A DNA stretch of 64,000 nt, from positions 1-64,000 of the forward strand of contig CAJUPF010000001.1 of assembly GCA_910588565.1 (NCBI GenBank). Reading direction: 5' to 3'. Shown one piece after another: positions 1 through 10,300 of this stretch. The notes beneath the pieces were generated by a model that saw only the letters and a list, made by a program, of their open reading frames with translations, had not been told where the DNA came from and searched no databases. Numbering within the stretch: position 1 is the stretch's first letter; each line of letters begins with the position of its first letter. The stretch is from an uncultured Lachnospiraceae bacterium. Lineage in GTDB: Bacteria > Bacillota > Clostridia > Lachnospirales > Lachnospiraceae. Made by a program: the position numbers and the translations under genes.

Positions 1-1693
1 TCCCAAATATATCCTGCGCAATATCCGGGCATTCCATTTGAACCTGGCAGGGCAAAACGGTAACATCGCCCTCATCTTCCGGCATCTCCCGGTATTTCAT
101 CGTCAAAAGCCAATAGGAAAGGCCTTCTGTGGGGCCCTCCGGCCTCATCTCTATATCCTCTACGATTTTCTCATCCCCTGTTGGTTCCAGCTTTTTACAA
201 TCCGTGATGGTAATCCGCGCTCCCGGGAACTGATATTCTCTGTCTTCCCAGCTGCATTCCGCCAGGTTCACCGGTATCTGCGGCGGATCAATTGCTTCCC
301 TCAATAATACATATGGTACATGAAGCGTATATTCTCCCGGCTCCACCGCGCCAAAATCCATACTGAGCATTTCCGCCACGCCAGAGACTCCCTGGATGCC
401 GCCAAATTTGATCTCTCCAACCCGTTCACTCCCATCCGCAGCGCGCAGCGTAATATCCTCCGCAGGGCCGCTATACTTCACAGCAAAATCTGACATAAGG
501 CTGTTTGAAAAGGTATATCCATCTACATTCAGCGGATAAATATCCACCATCAAATTCCCATTCTTCAAATGCGAGGACGTCATCAGGCCGCCGTATTCCC
601 CCATTTCACTACTGTAACCTTCCATACCCGCTGCCCCCGGCTCCAACGAGCAAAAAACCAACGGTATCCTGGCATCATCGACGCAAAGCGTAAATTCCAG
701 ACGCTGCTCCGATCTTTCAGGCAGTTCCATATGCCAGGTAACACAGGAAAAGTCCCTGTCCGCATCATACGACGACCAATTCGTTGCACACGCATATTCC
801 GTTTCTCCATACAGAAGCATTGCCATCCTTTCCGAAGTTTCCGATTCCAACGTACTCCCCCAGGTACTGGGATCGTCGCTTTTATAATGCACGGATCCCC
901 GGAGTACGGCCTGGTCCCCCACCAAATATCCGCTTTCGACGGTATATACCCCGGCCTCTGTCTCTGCCGAAACCTGGCTGGCCAGAAAACTGCCTTCGAT
1001 TGTACCTTCCGCGGCCTCTGTCTTTGCAGACGCCTGCTTTGCAAGCCCGTATACCGGAGCGCTGACGCTCTGCGTATCGATAACCCCAAGGCCAGGTAAG
1101 ATTCCAAAATGCCGCGCTACCGCATATGCACATGCCGCCAGCAATGCAATCAGCAGAACCAGTCCTGCGATCAGGGCAATCCGCATTTTGCCCAGGCTTC
1201 TCTGATGGCGTTTTTTCACCGTTTCATAAGGCAGATGCATGGACTCCGCAATTTCCTGCAGAGTCATTCCGCCATAATATTTCATGCGGATCATTTCCGC
1301 GTCTTGCGGTTTCAAAACGCTTAACGCCTTCTCCAAATCCAGCTTCTCATCCGCATTCTGTATTTCATCCCGATCATCCGGTATATCCTCTGCCAGCGGC
1401 TCTGCGCTTCGGCTCCGGTTCTTTCGATAGCGGCTGACAGACACATTCCGCGCAATCACTGCCAGAAATGCTTTCATTGTACCTTTTGCAGGATCAAATC
1501 GATCCTGATGCGTATAAAATTCCAGAAACGTGTCGTTTACACATTCCTTAATATCTTCCGGATCATGTAGATACCGTTCTGCAATTTTCCAGATCAGGCC
1601 GGTATATTCTTCTACCATCCTGACCATGGCCGCCTGTGAATCCGTCTTAAGTAATTCTAATATCTCATCCTGATTGTTATTCTGTTCCGCCAT
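1..1693 (-). CDS. ECF-type sigma factor fused to a membrane anchor and extracytoplasmic domain (partial)
   Basis: The frame is open from the ATG to the left edge (564 codons visible), so the C-terminus is missing. Residues about 15-90 look like sigma-70 region 2 and about 118-168 like region 4, with the helix-turn-helix stretch MTLQEIAESMHLPYETVKKR. Region 4 is followed almost at once by one transmembrane helix (about 171-194, LIAGLVLLIALLAACAYAVA), and then by roughly 370 residues of beta-rich sequence predicted outside the cell. Normally the membrane and sensor part is a separate anti-sigma protein such as the DUF4179 type; here both functions seem to be on one chain. It follows the lipoprotein gene by 2 bp (TAA, AA, ATG), so the two are probably cotranscribed. 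The start is supported by position and a weak AGGCGG ribosome binding site. The sigma assignment is firm; the function of the outer part is inferred. Confidence 0.85.
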   Translation of the reverse strand, partial: MAEQNNNQDEILELLKTDSQAAMVRMVEEYTGLIWKIAERYLHDPEDIKECVNDTFLEFYTHQDRFDPAKGTMKAFLAVIARNVSVSRYRKNRSRSAEPLAEDIPDDRDEIQNADEKLDLEKALSVLKPQDAEMIRMKYYGGMTLQEIAESMHLPYETVKKRHQRSLGKMRIALIAGLVLLIALLAACAYAVARHFGILPGLGVIDTQSVSAPVYGLAKQASAKTEAAEGTIEGSFLASQVSAETEAGVYTVESGYLVGDQAVLRGSVHYKSDDPSTWGSTLESETSERMAMLLYGETEYACATNWSSYDADRDFSCVTWHMELPERSEQRLEFTLCVDDARIPLVFCSLEPGAAGMEGYSSEMGEYGGLMTSSHLKNGNLMVDIYPLNVDGYTFSNSLMSDFAVKYSGPAEDITLRAADGSERVGEIKFGGIQGVSGVAEMLSMDFGAVEPGEYTLHVPYVLLREAIDPPQIPVNLAECSWEDREYQFPGARITITDCKKLEPTGDEKIVEDIEMRPEGPTEGLSYWLLTMKYREMPEDEGDVTVLPCQVQMECPDIAQDIFG

Positions 1694-1695
1694 TT

Positions 1696-2667
1696 TTATT
1701 CTGCCGCCTGTCTGTTCTGCATATACTCTGATAAAGGAAGATATTCATATATTACATCATAAGTCTCATCTGTCTTTTTTCTGAGGCCTCCCTGTCCGTC
1801 ATATTCATAAGTAAATCGCTGTATTATGCCGCTGCCGCTTTTTGTTCTCTCTGTTTCAGCAATTATACGGCCCTGATTATCATATTCATACTCCCAGACC
1901 ATCTCTGGCTGTTCATTCACCAGTGTTCCATCCGGTTTGTACTGTTCTTCCAAAATCAACCGCCTGTTTTCATCATAGTAAAATTCCCACCAGCCGTTGA
2001 TACTCCCATCCTCATTCAGAACTGTGCGCCTGATCTGATTGCCGTCAGCATCATATTCATACGTTTCCGGGAGCTCAGATCCAGCTGTCTCTGTGTCCTG
2101 CCCCGTCTTGCTAATCATATGTCCCTCCTCATTATATTCATATTTGACTTCCTCCCCGGCAAACTGTCCATCCTGAATCGTCGTTTTACGAACCAGCCTG
2201 TTCTGTCCATCATATTCTTCTTCATATTCCCATATAGCGTTTGCTTCCGGTACATTATTTTCCACCATTTTCTTAGCTCTGACCGTAATCCGTCCTCCAT
2301 TATCCAGATACTCGTTCCTGTATTCCTGGACATATTCCAATACCAAACCTTCTCCACGGTCATAAAACTGCTGTATCCGCTCCAAATCACCCCGTTCATT
2401 ATAATCGTACAGAGTCTGCGGCATGTTTTCTTCACATATCTCCCGAACCAATACATAAGGTTCCAAAAAATCTGAAACAGCAGACTCCTCACTGTTTTCC
2501 TGTTGATCTGCTTTGCCAGTCTCCACAAGCGTTTCCGTATTACCCACAGGCTCTTTAGCCTGCTGCTCTTTTTGAGAATCCGCAGAAGACGGCACAGTTC
2601 CACAGGCAGACAATCCCATAAACGCTCCCAATATAAGCAATATAACCAGTAACATTCGATTTCCCAT
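1696..2667 (-). CDS. Lipoprotein with YD/RHS-like repeats
   Basis: A 323-residue secreted lipoprotein. The N-terminus has a hydrophobic helix ending in the lipobox LSAC, so Cys22 is probably lipidated and the protein anchored outside the membrane. A Gln/Glu/Ser-rich linker (about 25-65) follows. From about 85 onward there are repeated strands of the kind YEYDADGNQIRR, FYYDENRRLILEE and WEYEYDNQGRIIAETE, which resemble YD/RHS-type beta repeats, though the chain is far too short for an RHS toxin shell. The start has a good GGAGG site 7 bp upstream. It is the first gene of a two-gene unit with the membrane sigma factor, so it may be part of the signal sensed by that factor or a target of it; this is inference. 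No enzyme motif is visible. Confidence 0.8.
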   Translation of the reverse strand: MGNRMLLVILLILGAFMGLSACGTVPSSADSQKEQQAKEPVGNTETLVETGKADQQENSEESAVSDFLEPYVLVREICEENMPQTLYDYNERGDLERIQQFYDRGEGLVLEYVQEYRNEYLDNGGRITVRAKKMVENNVPEANAIWEYEEEYDGQNRLVRKTTIQDGQFAGEEVKYEYNEEGHMISKTGQDTETAGSELPETYEYDADGNQIRRTVLNEDGSINGWWEFYYDENRRLILEEQYKPDGTLVNEQPEMVWEYEYDNQGRIIAETERTKSGSGIIQRFTYEYDGQGGLRKKTDETYDVIYEYLPLSEYMQNRQAAE

Positions 2668-2708
2668 AAATATTCCTCCATATAGACTACATAGTCTCCC
2701 AGAATCTT

Positions 2709-2912
2709 CTATACACTCATCATCTCACACTTTACTTTAAAACGCAACAATCCTGTTACTATTCCGGCCGTCCGATATCCGTCCAATCCGAAACGCCGCA
2801 TTGGTTCTGAGCATTGTTGTCTGCTGTAACCAACTGATGTCTTTGTTTCACAGGCCGCAAACGCCACGCAGAGCGCCGCTGCCATTACTGCAGGTTTTTG
2901 AAATCCTTTCAT
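2709..2912 (-). CDS. Small putative exported peptide, possibly frameshifted
   Basis: A 67-codon frame preceded by a strong ribosome binding site (AAAGGAGAACACA then ATG). It encodes a short signal-like helix MKGFQKPAVMAAALCVAFAAC and an otherwise unrecognised tail. After the signal region a neighbouring frame gives a different short tail ending QNQCGVSDWTDIGRPE and a stop, so a one-base indel may separate the signal peptide from its original mature part. It lies 41 bp upstream of the lipoprotein gene, on the same strand. Function unknown. The start signal is seen directly; that the gene is intact is doubtful. Confidence 0.35.
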   Translation of the reverse strand: MKGFQKPAVMAAALCVAFAACETKTSVGYSRQQCSEPMRRFGLDGYRTAGIVTGLLRFKVKCEMMSV

Positions 2913-2965
2913 TGTGTTCTCCTTTCGACTCTTAAGTTTTCCGTTTCAATTACCACATTGCTGCC

Positions 2966-3127
2966 AGAGCGTGTTTGAAAATTCATTCCCGCCATCTGCA
3001 CGCCCCACTTTGCGTGATATTTGCGCCAAATTCGGTCAACGTAGCCCGCTACGCCTCCCTCATTTGGCACAAATCTCCCACAAATTGTGACGCACATCTT
3101 CCGGAAAGCAATTTTCAAACACGCTCT
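2966..3127. repeat. 162-bp palindromic interspersed element (REP/MITE-like)
   Basis: The ends are perfect 18-bp inverted repeats, AGAGCGTGTTTGAAAATT and its complement. The two arms remain roughly complementary all the way to a central CGTAGC-CC-GCTACG hairpin, whose axis (3046.5) coincides exactly with the centre of the element. It encodes no transposase, and open frames through it on both strands are by-products of the symmetry. Such elements are typically non-autonomous mobile repeats that fold into one long hairpin. Confidence 0.8.
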
Positions 3128-3285
3128 AGGGAAATATTCCATTCTGTTACACAGGCATAAATCCCCTTATATTTTATTATTCGCGTCTAAAATACAAACG
3201 GGGACATTCCGGGGAAATGCAGGATTATAGCGCCTACGGTCCGGACCCCGGTCTCTCTCCCTGGAGCTTCAGTAAAACATCAGGA

Positions 3286-3414
3286 CTGAATCAGGCTTTT
3301 TTGGCTGACAGTGCAACAGAAATTCGGGAAGCCGCTTTTCGCATCTGTGATCATATGCGAGCCATCGCCATGCCGGCAAGTCTGACCAGCCTTGGCATCA
3401 ATGTAAAGCCGGAG
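3286..3414 (+). pseudogene. Possible relic of an iron-containing alcohol dehydrogenase C-terminus
   Basis: One plus-strand frame reads TEIREAAFRICDHMRAIAMP followed by ASLTSLGI. This resembles the C-terminal helix and the 'GxPxxLxELGI' turn of the iron-containing alcohol dehydrogenase family. About 40 residues are recognisable; the catalytic part and the last helices are missing and no plausible start precedes it. It sits between a palindromic repeat and a terminator, a typical place for debris. Recognition is by eye from a short motif and may be wrong. Confidence 0.35.
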
Positions 3415-3438
3415 CCGCTTCCAATTACAAGCAGATCC

Positions 3439-3484
3439 AAAAAGCCGGAGCAGTTCTGCCAATTTTCAGAACTGCTCCGGCTTT
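3439..3484 (-). terminator. Rho-independent terminator of the first GH43 gene
   Basis: A perfect 18-bp stem (AAAGCCGGAGCAGTTCTG and its complement) with an 8-nt loop, followed on the minus strand by five T residues. It begins 35 bp after the stop codon of the secreted glycosidase. Confidence 0.9.
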
Positions 3485-3518
3485 AAATCATACATAATTT
3501 CCCGGTTATTTTTATATC

Positions 3519-6500
3519 TTATTTTACCGTAACCTTCACTTTTGCACGCTTGCCGTTATAGGTCTTAACTGTAATGGTTGTGGTTCCCTTCTTCAATCCC
3601 TTAACAACGCCCAGCGCAGATACGCTTGCTACTTTTTTCTTGCTGGATGTATAAGTAAGTTTATAGCTTGCTGCTTTTGATGGGGTGAGTTTTGCCTTAA
3701 TTTTAAGTGTTTTGCCTTTCTTTAATGTCGCTGTCTTCTTTTTCGGAGAAGTAATTGTGATTTTTGTCGGCTTCTTTTTCACCGTTATTTTCAGCTTCGC
3801 TGTTTTTCCGTTGGATGTTTTTGCGGTAATGGTCGCTGTTCCCGTCTTTTTCGCAGTAACTTTTCCGGATTTATTTACAGAAGCAGCATTCTTGCCTTTC
3901 TTATCAACGGACCATGTGATTTTCTGGTTTTTCAGATTTTCACCTGCTTTGTTTGTAACGGACGCCGTTAATTTCACAGATTCACCAACGCCAAGACTGA
4001 TTGCTTTTGTTATGCTTAACTGGATCTTAGCCGGTGTGGTATCCGTATCGGAACCGTTGCCGCTGCCAGAGCCATTTCCGTCAGAACCATCGCCTGTTCC
4101 AGTACCGCTGCCACCTTGGTTATTGCCATCCTGGTTTCCAGGTTTAGCTTTTACTGTAACTGCTGCCGATAATATCTTAGATGTAGCTTCCGCATCATTT
4201 AATGTAACCTTTACTGTAATTGTTGCTGTTCCTGCCGCTACTGCTGTAATTTTTCCTGTTTTATTAACAGTTACAAATGCGTTCTGTCCGCTGAATGTTG
4301 TCTCTGCTTTCAGGCCGGATGCCGTTAATGCAGCTTCAAATCCCTCTGGATAGTTTACAGTAATTGCCGCGGTATCGCCAGCGGTTAATTCATAGTTTGA
4401 TTTTTCAAGAGAAATCTTCTCTAAGTCTGCTTTTACTTTTTCCACATCGGAACCGGATGGATTACGATCATCCGATACGGTAATTGTTGCGGTTACGGTC
4501 TTATTTTCTTCCGCCAGTTCTTCTTCATAGCTCATTTTTAAAATTGGCGCGCCGTCAGCAGACCAATGTACACGTTTTAGCCTTGCGTCGCGGCAGGGAT
4601 CGTATAATGGTCCCTGATTTGCCCATTCGCATTGATCTTTGTAGCATGCTTCCCCTCTTGCATGATATACAAAGATCGGATTTCCTTCCTCATCTTCTGT
4701 AAAAGAGTTATGCCCAGGGCCATATTCTCCCGGTACATCAGAGGACGTCAGTACCGGATATGCCTGTTTTTTCCATGCGGACGCATCCAGCATATCTGCA
4801 TTTTCATCAATGGATAACAACCCGACACAATATTCCGGTCCGGTTCCGGATGCGGAAAACGCAAGATATATGACGCCATTTCCATTTTTAATCACAGACG
4901 GACCTTCATCTACATTTTCATTCACACGTTCCCAGCTGTATTCCGGAATGCTGATTTTTACAGCTTCAGAAATGCACTTCCAGGGTTCGTCTTTATCCAC
5001 CTCAGCAATAAACAGGGAAGAAAAACCATCGGTCTGCGCCCATACCACGTACCAGCGCCCATTATTTTCAAATACGGTCATATCCAGCGAGAAGCCTGAA
5101 AATGCTTTTGCATCACCGGAAACTGCCTGCATAACTCCCTTTTTCTCCCAGCTGGAAGGATTCATAATATCTGCCGGATTTGTACATTTTAATACATGCG
5201 GACGGATGCTCCACACACTATCACTTGTTACGCTGGATGTATAAAATACATAGTACTGATCATTTACCAGACGAATTTCCGGCGCCCAGATATAGCGGAA
5301 CTCATCCGTTGTATCATCACAGTCCCAGATAGTAATCTCTTTGGCAGACGCAAGCCCTGCAATCGTTTCGGAACGCCGCAGCACAATTTTGTCATAGCCA
5401 TCTTTATCATTGCCGCCAAGCATCGGATAGGAGGCGGTAAAATAATAGTAACCGTCGTTTCCTTTTAAAATACAGGGATCCGCCCGCTGTGCAATAAACG
5501 GATTCGGATACTGTGTCTGCCCTACCGTTCCTGTAATACGATAGGTTCCCTCTTTGCTCAAATCGATCTGTTCCAAGTCAGATGTATTCCACTCCACTGA
5601 CATATCTTTTGTACTTCCATCATTGTACTCTGCTGTCACTTTTTCAGGAAGCGCCTTCTGCAGATCAACCGTTTCCCCAACCTGTACGTTTACCTCAACT
5701 GGTTTCATACCGGTATTTTTTACAATGCCCAGGCGGTCCATTACATACTCGTATGTATCCTTGCTGACTTCAAAAATATTTCCTACTTCCGCACCTTCTG
5801 GCAAAGAACCTGAAACAGACCGGTACTCTACATTATAAGCTTCTGCTCCCTGGGAATTTACGGTTTGGAGATCATCTGTAAACGCTCCGTACTGCGTGGT
5901 TCCATCCGACCAGTATATCTTATATCCGTTCCCCTGCCGCTCTACCTGTAAATCCTTTATAACGTTGGTATTCACTGCCAGTTTACGTTCATTGGTAAAA
6001 TCAACCAGGTTGTCAGAATCAAATACATAGATATATTTCTGGGCGCTGACATTGGTCGCCGCCAGGCCATACGTTCCATCCGCTTTCTGGAATATATAGA
6101 GGTTTTTCAGGCCGTTCGGGCTGGAATTCTTTTGTCCCCCCGCATTGTTTGCAAAACAGATGCCCGTGTTGGAATTCAAGGCGGTATAATCTTTTCCGTC
6201 CTGGCTGTACGCAAGATGCAGGCTGCTGCCTAACGCTGTGGATTCTTCACTGTTGGTGTAGGACATCAGATAATATCCTGTGCTGCCGCCCGCTTTTACA
6301 GTTACGGTAAATGTTTTTTCCGTCTCAGCCGTGCCCAGTTTCACCTTTGCGGTTAAAACAACCGCCGTATCCTTGGAAGGTCTTGTTACAGTTCCATCCG
6401 CCGCAATAATTTCCGGATGATCGCTCGTCCAGGAAATGGCTGTTCCGTATTTGCCTTCTGTGGGCAGCGCCAGATTGAATATTGCATTTTGTGGAAGTGA

Positions 6501-7244
6501 TAAGCCCGCGGCCGCCCGTTCTACAGCATCCTGCGCAGTGATGGTAGTAATGGATAATGTTGGCGCGTTATCGCCTGTATAGTAAAAATACCACCCCGCA
6601 ATTACGGTCTGAAGGCGGAAAACAGCTTTTGTATCGCCCGCTTTCAATGCCGCTCTGATCCAATCTGTTACATTAAAGGTCTTAACACCCAGTCCGGCTT
6701 CGTTATTTGCTATCTGCTCATCGCAGTATACGGTTGCTGTCTGGGAATAGTCGCCATTTTTAGCTGGATAAGAACTTTCATCTGCTGATATATTATCATA
6801 ATACGACGCGTCTACTGCAAACAAGCCCGCTTTCGTCCAGAACTTGCTGCTGTCTTCCATATTCCCATTTACAGACTGGACATTAATCGTCACGGCAGCA
6901 TTGCTGATTAAATCCGGATTCTCTATGTCAAATTCAGAAAGATCAAATCCTATTCCCGCTCTTCTTGCACCGCCTAATATGGTTGAAGAACTGCTGGCAG
7001 TTTCCCCTGAAATATAAGCCGCACCAGCATTACTGCCCGTTGTACTCGTACCTGTGCCTTCACCGCCTACTGCCACCAGATACGTATTCTCCGGAATTCC
7101 ACTCTGCCCGCCAGATGCAGCAACTTTGCTGCAGGCAACTGTCTGAGTAGTTTCTTCTGCTTTCACCGCTGATGCAGGAAACATGGTCAATAACATAGCG
7201 AGCGCCAGGAATATTGACAGTATCTTTTTTGTGTATATCCTCAT
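3519..7244 (-). CDS. Secreted multidomain GH43 glycosidase (arabinofuranosidase-like)
   Basis: A 1241-residue exported enzyme. Signal peptide 1-30; DNRLRE-like beta domain about 40-235; atrophied Ig-like domain about 236-318. Residues 322-505 contain LHLAYSQDGKDY and YVFDSDNLVDF, resembling GH43 propeller blades but without a catalytic RDP motif. A Big_4-like domain covers about 513-578 and the GH43 catalytic propeller about 580-905. The three acidic residues expected of GH43 are visible: base Asp589 in QRADP, Asp721 in FSLDMTVF and acid Glu780 in VDEGPSV; WAPEI and GPGHNSF are also family-typical. A module with ELTAGDTAAITVNYP follows, then a Gly/Ser/Asp linker and two lysine-rich Big_2 repeats to the end. 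The basic tail may hold the enzyme on the cell wall. Arabinose-containing substrates are inferred from the family. The start has GGGGG six bases upstream. Confidence 0.88.
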   Translation of the reverse strand: MRIYTKKILSIFLALAMLLTMFPASAVKAEETTQTVACSKVAASGGQSGIPENTYLVAVGGEGTGTSTTGSNAGAAYISGETASSSSTILGGARRAGIGFDLSEFDIENPDLISNAAVTINVQSVNGNMEDSSKFWTKAGLFAVDASYYDNISADESSYPAKNGDYSQTATVYCDEQIANNEAGLGVKTFNVTDWIRAALKAGDTKAVFRLQTVIAGWYFYYTGDNAPTLSITTITAQDAVERAAAGLSLPQNAIFNLALPTEGKYGTAISWTSDHPEIIAADGTVTRPSKDTAVVLTAKVKLGTAETEKTFTVTVKAGGSTGYYLMSYTNSEESTALGSSLHLAYSQDGKDYTALNSNTGICFANNAGGQKNSSPNGLKNLYIFQKADGTYGLAATNVSAQKYIYVFDSDNLVDFTNERKLAVNTNVIKDLQVERQGNGYKIYWSDGTTQYGAFTDDLQTVNSQGAEAYNVEYRSVSGSLPEGAEVGNIFEVSKDTYEYVMDRLGIVKNTGMKPVEVNVQVGETVDLQKALPEKVTAEYNDGSTKDMSVEWNTSDLEQIDLSKEGTYRITGTVGQTQYPNPFIAQRADPCILKGNDGYYYFTASYPMLGGNDKDGYDKIVLRRSETIAGLASAKEITIWDCDDTTDEFRYIWAPEIRLVNDQYYVFYTSSVTSDSVWSIRPHVLKCTNPADIMNPSSWEKKGVMQAVSGDAKAFSGFSLDMTVFENNGRWYVVWAQTDGFSSLFIAEVDKDEPWKCISEAVKISIPEYSWERVNENVDEGPSVIKNGNGVIYLAFSASGTGPEYCVGLLSIDENADMLDASAWKKQAYPVLTSSDVPGEYGPGHNSFTEDEEGNPIFVYHARGEACYKDQCEWANQGPLYDPCRDARLKRVHWSADGAPILKMSYEEELAEENKTVTATITVSDDRNPSGSDVEKVKADLEKISLEKSNYELTAGDTAAITVNYPEGFEAALTASGLKAETTFSGQNAFVTVNKTGKITAVAAGTATITVKVTLNDAEATSKILSAAVTVKAKPGNQDGNNQGGSGTGTGDGSDGNGSGSGNGSDTDTTPAKIQLSITKAISLGVGESVKLTASVTNKAGENLKNQKITWSVDKKGKNAASVNKSGKVTAKKTGTATITAKTSNGKTAKLKITVKKKPTKITITSPKKKTATLKKGKTLKIKAKLTPSKAASYKLTYTSSKKKVASVSALGVVKGLKKGTTTITVKTYNGKRAKVKVTVK

Positions 7245-7260
7245 ATATTACCCCCTATTT

Positions 7261-7297
7261 ATTTCAGGGACATGAAGCAGCTTCATGTCCCTGAAAT
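7261..7297 (-). terminator. 17-bp hairpin between two GH43 genes
   Basis: A perfect stem, ATTTCAGGGACATGAAG and its complement, with a CAG loop, lies 30 bp after the stop of the middle GH43 gene and just upstream of the ribosome binding site of the next. The downstream U-tract is poor (AAATAAATA), so it may be a weak terminator, or a processing or mRNA-stability hairpin that sets the relative expression of the two enzymes. Confidence 0.65.
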
Positions 7298-7327
7298 TTG
7301 CATTCTGCGGCCATTTTGGTTTTCAGG

Positions 7328-10300
7328 CTATTTTACAGTAACCTTAACCTTAGCCGACTTACCATTGTAGGTCTTTACTGTAATTGTTGCAGTTCCTTTC
7401 TTTAACGCTTTAACAACACCCTTGTCAGAAACGCTTGCAACTTTCTTCTTGCTTGACTTATACGTAATCTTGTAGCTTGCTGCTTTTGACGGAGTAACCT
7501 TCGTCTTAAGCTTAAGCGTTTTTCCTTTCTTTAAGGTTACGCTCTTTTTCTTTGGATATGTTATGGTAATCTTCGTCGGTTTCTTCTTAACCGTTACTTT
7601 GACTTTCGCTGTTTTGCCGTTTGATGTCTTTGCGGTAATTGTAGCTGTCCCTGTTTTCTTCTTGGAAGCCGTAATCTTACCGTTTTTCACTGTTACAGCC
7701 TTCTTGCCTTTTTTATCAACAGACCATGTGATCTTCTGGTTTTTCAGAACCTCGCCCGCTTTGTTGGTAACGGTCGCCGTTAACTTAGTTGATTCGCCAA
7801 GGCCAAGGCTGAATGCTTTAGTAACGCTTAATTTAATCTTGGCTGGTGTGGTATCCGACTGTGTAGTGCCGTCGCCCTGGTTGGTTCCTCCCTGGTTATT
7901 ACCGCCTTGGTTATCGCCGCCTGACTGTTGTTTTGCGTTTACCTTAACTGCTGCTGTTAATGACTTCGATGTAGTGCCTGCGTCATTTAATGTAACTGTC
8001 ACCGTAATTGTTGCGGTTCCTGCCGCTGCTGCTGTAATTTTTCCATTATCATTAACACTTACTGCTGCATTATCTGCGCTGTATCTTGTTGTTGCCGTCA
8101 AGCCTGCTGCAGTCAGTTTGTCTTTAAAGCCTTCCGGATAGTTCACCGTAATTGTTGCGGTATCACCTGCGGTTAATTCATAGCTAGACTTAGCCAGAGT
8201 AATCTTTTCTAATGCTGCTTTGACTGCTTCTTCTGCTATCTGCTGCTCATTCTTTGCAACGTTGACAGTTACCGTCTTTGAGACAGTTTTTACCGTCTGG
8301 GAATTACGCGTTAATGTGAATGTTACCGTAATTTTCGCTGTTCCTTCCGCTACGGCCTGAACCTTTCCATTCTCATCAACAGTTACTGCGTTATTATCGC
8401 TCTTATATGCTACAGATACCTCACATCCTGCTGCAGCCAATTTATCCGCAAAGCCTTCCGGATACTTAACTTCAATATCTGCACTATTATCAACAGTTAA
8501 CTCATAACTTTCCTGTGCTACATCAACATGAGCAAATGCACTTATTACTGCATTCAGCTCCTGCTCTTCTTCTGTCATCGACAGCTTCTCAATAGAAAGC
8601 CCGGCAATTACAGGATCTGGATTACTGCTCTCATTCTTTGTTGATAAAATATGCACATCTACTGTTTCACCTTCAGCAACATCCTTCACTTCTAACTGAA
8701 GCGTACATGTATCACTGCTATTACTTCCGCTAACCGTCAGAGTCTTTTCTTCACTATTTACAACTTCACCTTCAGAATTTGTATACTGTGCATAAAACTT
8801 CATCGGGCGGGTTACACTCCACCATTCACCAAAATAGCCGGTAATAGAGTATGTTCCGTTTTCCAGCGGAATCACATATTCACAATTTTTGCCTCCTTTT
8901 GCATACCATCCATTTGAATATATGGAAGCAGTTGTGCTGGTACGGTTTCCTATGATATCATCTCCGCCTATAATACCCCACTTATTCTCAGCAGAATATG
9001 TCTGGTCAGGTATTTCGTTCCGAAGCGCAATTCCGTCGATACTGCTGACAGCGTTATATGGACTGGACTTTGGCATATTCTGATTCCAGGAACCAACGCC
9101 GGAGTCAATATAGTAAATCAGTTTATCAGAAATTACTTCAATAGTTTTTGTAAATTCATAGCCATCAATTTTGTCATTATCCGTTCCAGTCAGAGTTCCT
9201 TTTACAGTTACTGTGCCCGACTGTGCAAAATCAGCTGCAGTTTTATCCCATGTTACCCCAACTTCAAGTTCTTTTCCAACATAAGTAACAACTACTTTTT
9301 CAGGAAGTTGATATCCAGTTGCTACATAATCTGGAATAGCATCATCTGCTACAGAAGGACGCCCATAAGCCTCCATTATCTTCTGATACTCATCTGCCGT
9401 AATATTCATAATCGTACCATGACGAGGCCTGGATGGAAGTTTAGCAGTATCAAGGCTATCAAACACTGCTGTACTTAAATCTTTTGTAGCCACTGCAAAA
9501 TAAGTCCAATTGTCTAAAAGCAGTCCCCATTTATAGCCGCCTGTTCCCTCAATGTCATCGTCATTGAACCTAAAGCAGCAAGGGCCTTCTACAGCTTTCC
9601 CGTTTGTGTTATTGTATGCCTCCAGCGTTGGAGAACTTAAGCGAGTCCATTCTCCCAATAAAGTATCTGATGTTTCAATATATATATATTTCTGGCCATC
9701 ATTTTCATTCTTTGTAAAACGATAATAAACACCGTCTTCTTTCACTACTGTAGTATCAATCACACTATAATCTTCTTCAATCCACAGTTTCGGTTCTGTA
9801 AATGTATAGAAATCTCTTGTTTTGCAGTAATATACTCTCTGCTTATTATAATTTGGAGCTACTTTAGAAGCCCAGAATACGATGTACTCTCCGGTTGTGT
9901 CATCATAGTAAAACTCTGGTGCCCATGTACATCCTGCCTGAATCTCTGCACTGACAGTTGCCATGCGCTGCTCGCCCCAGTTTACCAGATCATCTGATTC
10001 CCAGACCATAATTGCCTGACTTCCTGCATTCTGTGCCGCTGTCCAGCCCGTACCTGAACCAATATTTAAATCTGTTGCGATCATATAGAACTTATCGCCT
10101 TCCGGAGAACGGCAGATATATGGGTCACGAAGACCTTTTGTGCCTAACGTAGATTCCAATACTGCCTCTCCGCCATTTAATTCTTCCCAGTTCAATCCAT
10201 CACGGCTGGATGCAAAATGAATCCGTTCCTGCCCGGCACCATCACCGATAAAATAAGCAAACACATAATCTGTCATAGTTCCCAGCTGAGCAGCCTTAAC

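Noticed and set aside
2115..2681. 188-codon minus-strand frame over the lipoprotein gene
   Set aside because: It overlaps the lipoprotein in another frame, has Arg/Trp-rich composition and no motif; the lipoprotein has signal peptide, lipobox and ribosome site.
2909..3160. Frames through the palindromic element on both strands
   Set aside because: They exist because the element is symmetric; neither has family features.
3685..4353. Long hydrophobic plus-strand frame antisense to Big_2 repeats (similar ones at 7563-8141 and 12855-13454)
   Set aside because: Lysine- and threonine-rich repeats read backwards give Phe/Val-rich frames that mimic membrane proteins. They have no ribosome sites and lie fully inside the GH43 genes.
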